Below, in pieces: positions 62,835 through 64,000 of a DNA stretch of 64,000 bases (within the stretch, counting starts at the first letter, position 1; every line of letters begins with the position of its first letter). Made by a program: the position numbers and the translations under genes. The stretch is from Nocardia sp. XZ_19_385. Its GTDB lineage: Bacteria; Actinomycetota; Actinomycetes; Mycobacteriales; Mycobacteriaceae. The notes beneath the pieces were generated by a model. That model did not search any database and was not told the origin of the DNA. It worked only from the letters and a program-made list of their open reading frames with translations. The stretch covers positions 1 through 64,000 of the forward strand of contig NZ_JACVEE010000002.1 of NCBI RefSeq assembly GCF_015355755.1, given 5' to 3'.

Positions 62835-63494
62835 TCAGCGCGGGGCGAAGTGGGCGGCGTAGCGGTCGACGTAGGGGCGGCCGGAGCGGGCGGCGAGTTC
62901 GCGCATCAGTTCGTCTGTGGCGGTGCGCGGGGTGGTCTGCTGGTCGGCGGCGAAGTAGTAGCGGGGCGCGCCGATGCTGATGCGAATCTTGGCGGGTCGC
63001 AACATCTTGCTGCCGCGCGGGTTCATGCGGTCGGTGCCGGACAGGACAACCGGGACGACCGGGGCGCCGGTGACCATGGCGACGCGCAGCGTGCCGGTGC
63101 GGCCCCGGTAGATCCGCCCGTCCGGCGAGCGGGTGCCCTCCGGATGAATGGCCCAGATTCCGCCCGCCTCCAGGATATTGGTGGCCGCGGCCAAGGCGTC
63201 GGCGGCCGCGGTGCCGCCGGTGCGGTCGACCGGGACCTGGCCGACGACGGTGTAGAACCAGCGCTGGAAGCGGCCCTTCAGGCCGGTCCCGGTGAAGTAT
63301 TCCTGCTTGGCCAGGAAGGTGACGCGGCGTGGGAGGATCAGCGCCAGATACATCGAATCGATCACCGCGAGATGGTTGGCCGCGATGATGACCGGGCCAT
63401 CCGCCGGAACATGGTGCAGGCCTTCCACCTTCGGCCTACCCAGCAGCCGCAGCAGCGGCCCGAGCAGGACGTGTTTGAAAAGCCAGTACCACAT
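62835..63494 (-). CDS. plsC: 1-acyl-sn-glycerol-3-phosphate acyltransferase (PlsC family), 219 aa
   Basis: This membrane-associated acyltransferase makes phosphatidic acid or a related lipid. The acyltransferase motifs are NHLAVIDSMYLAL (NHxxxxD) near residue 40, LAKQEYFTGTGL, and HPEGTRSPDGRIYRGRTG (motif III) near 117. The N-terminal helix MWYWLFKHVLLGPLLRLLG anchors it. It is divergent from the TetR at 63569 over a gap with two identical palindromes, so it is probably repressed by that TetR. Confidence 0.9.
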   Translation of the reverse strand: MWYWLFKHVLLGPLLRLLGRPKVEGLHHVPADGPVIIAANHLAVIDSMYLALILPRRVTFLAKQEYFTGTGLKGRFQRWFYTVVGQVPVDRTGGTAAADALAAATNILEAGGIWAIHPEGTRSPDGRIYRGRTGTLRVAMVTGAPVVPVVLSGTDRMNPRGSKMLRPAKIRISIGAPRYYFAADQQTTPRTATDELMRELAARSGRPYVDRYAAHFAPR

Positions 63495-63518
63495 GGATAT
63501 TCCTCCCGAACAAGTTCT

Positions 63519-63535
63519 TGTAGACAGTGTCTACA
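63519..63535. promoter_or_regulatory. TetR operator candidate, site 1
   Basis: TGTAGACAGTGTCTACA is a perfect palindrome around the central G. It shares the GTAGACA-n-TGTCTAC form with site 2, the two centres being 24 bases apart. It lies just upstream of the plsC ATG. Confidence 0.8.
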
Positions 63536-63543
63536 GGACCAGA

Positions 63544-63558
63544 GTAGACACTGTCTAC
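63544..63558. promoter_or_regulatory. TetR operator candidate, site 2
   Basis: GTAGACACTGTCTAC is a perfect 7-1-7 palindrome with the same half-sites as site 1. It ends 10 bases before the TetR ATG at 63569. Two operators between divergent starts are typical of TetR autoregulation. Confidence 0.8.
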
Positions 63559-63568
63559 ACTCAGCGCC

Positions 63569-64000
63569 ATGCCCGAGACCGAAACCCTGCGTGAGCGATT
63601 GATCGGCGTCGGCGTCGATCTGCTGGAAGAAGTCGGGGCCGGGCAGCTCGGCCTGCGCACCATCACGCGCGCAGCGGGTGTCTCGCACGGCGCGCCCCGC
63701 CGCCACTTCCCCACCCACCAAGCGCTGCTCGGGGCCATCGCCGCCCGCGGTTTCGCCGACCTCATCGACCAGTTCGGCCGGATCGACCCCGCCAATGCGC
63801 CACGAGACCGGCTGCGCGCCATGGCGATCGCCTACGTCGATTTCGCCTGCGGCCGGCCGGAAATGTTCACCCTGATGTTCCGGCACGACCTGCTGGAGGG
63901 CTCCGGCGAAAACCTCCGCGCCACCACACTGCCGATCTTCGACCAGCTCACCGCCCTGGTCGCGGAAGTCACGGGCGCCCCGGACCCCGCCGCGCGCGCG
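63569..64000 (+). CDS. TetR-family regulator, 5' 144 codons (cut by window end)
   Basis: The N-terminus MPETETLRERLIGVGVDLLE and the helix-turn-helix LRTITRAAGVSHGAPRRHFP (about 28-47) identify a TetR protein; the SHGAPRRHF recognition helix is typical of the TetR_C_33-like group. The C-terminal ligand domain (YVDFACGRPEMFTLMFRHDL) runs off the window. It is divergent from plsC with two GTAGACA-n-TGTCTAC operators, so it very probably represses itself and plsC in response to a lipid-type ligand. Confidence 0.88.
   Translation, partial: MPETETLRERLIGVGVDLLEEVGAGQLGLRTITRAAGVSHGAPRRHFPTHQALLGAIAARGFADLIDQFGRIDPANAPRDRLRAMAIAYVDFACGRPEMFTLMFRHDLLEGSGENLRATTLPIFDQLTALVAEVTGAPDPAARA

Overview
ORGANISM. 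The window is high-GC actinobacterial DNA that fits Nocardia or a close relative in Mycobacteriales. The evidence is an MspA-type porin, a Stealth phosphotransferase beside an Rv0805-like phosphodiesterase, and a conserved block that matches the Mycobacterium tuberculosis Rv1013-Rv1026 neighbourhood from memory: acyl-AMP ligase, prs, glmU, TetR, mfd, mazG, lpqU-like lipoprotein, eno, ftsB-like, DUF501, ppx2. GTG starts and 1-4 base stop/start overlaps are common. LAYOUT. 1-6.6 kb: small hypothetical genes separated by three copies of a dispersed repeat, then a tightly coupled minus-strand envelope operon headed by an MspA porin. 5.8-19.2 kb: an accessory zone with a long inverted repeat, a 3' fragment of tRNA-Arg, two TetR/oxidoreductase pairs, a frameshifted thioesterase, a transglutaminase-like gene, and a decayed 3.8 kb element. 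That element is bounded by a 43 bp direct repeat of the 3' half of tRNA-Leu(UAA) and carries a truncated tyrosine integrase. 19.4-22.5 kb: an APC amino acid permease and a POT peptide transporter. 22.9-27.3 kb: ppx, DUF501, ftsB-like, eno and an LpqU-like lipoprotein. 27.4-41.9 kb: a presumptive iron-regulated cluster. 42-49.4 kb: crotonase, TerD, PPOX-like protein, Stealth phosphotransferase, Rv0805-like phosphodiesterase, gldA-like, MOSC protein and a SEC-C relic. 49.5-58.5 kb: mazG, mfd, two TetR genes, tRNA-Gln, glmU and prs. 58.5-64 kb: two Pro/Gln-rich DUF4190-type proteins, DUF2461, an acyl-AMP ligase, plsC and a divergent TetR cut by the window end. THE MOST INTERESTING REGION is 27.4-41.9 kb. 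Two DtxR/IdeR-like iron boxes head it. The first precedes an oligopeptide/nickel-type ABC importer whose second permease and two ATPases are fused in one frame. The second precedes a chain of overlapping genes: an HxE-type Fe(II)/2-oxoglutarate dioxygenase related to arginine hydroxylases, an SbnB-like dehydrogenase, a Y4yA-type PLP decarboxylase with an 810-residue repetitive N-terminal extension, an SbnA-like PLP enzyme, a 33-codon micro-ORF and a MATE exporter. By family this set should make L-2,3-diaminopropionate, hydroxylate and decarboxylate an amino acid or adduct, export the product, and re-import a complex. The inference is an undescribed iron-responsive metallophore-like small molecule. 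No siderophore synthetase or NRPS is visible here, so the assembly step must lie elsewhere. The cluster carries signs of recent remodelling: a 9-unit 18 bp minisatellite, an antisense DUF3224 gene nested in the transporter frame, a roughly 65-residue in-frame insertion in a permease, and 249 bp tandem repeats in the decarboxylase gene. LIMITS. Family names come from reading motifs; no searches were run. Function is uncertain for most of the first 7.8 kb.
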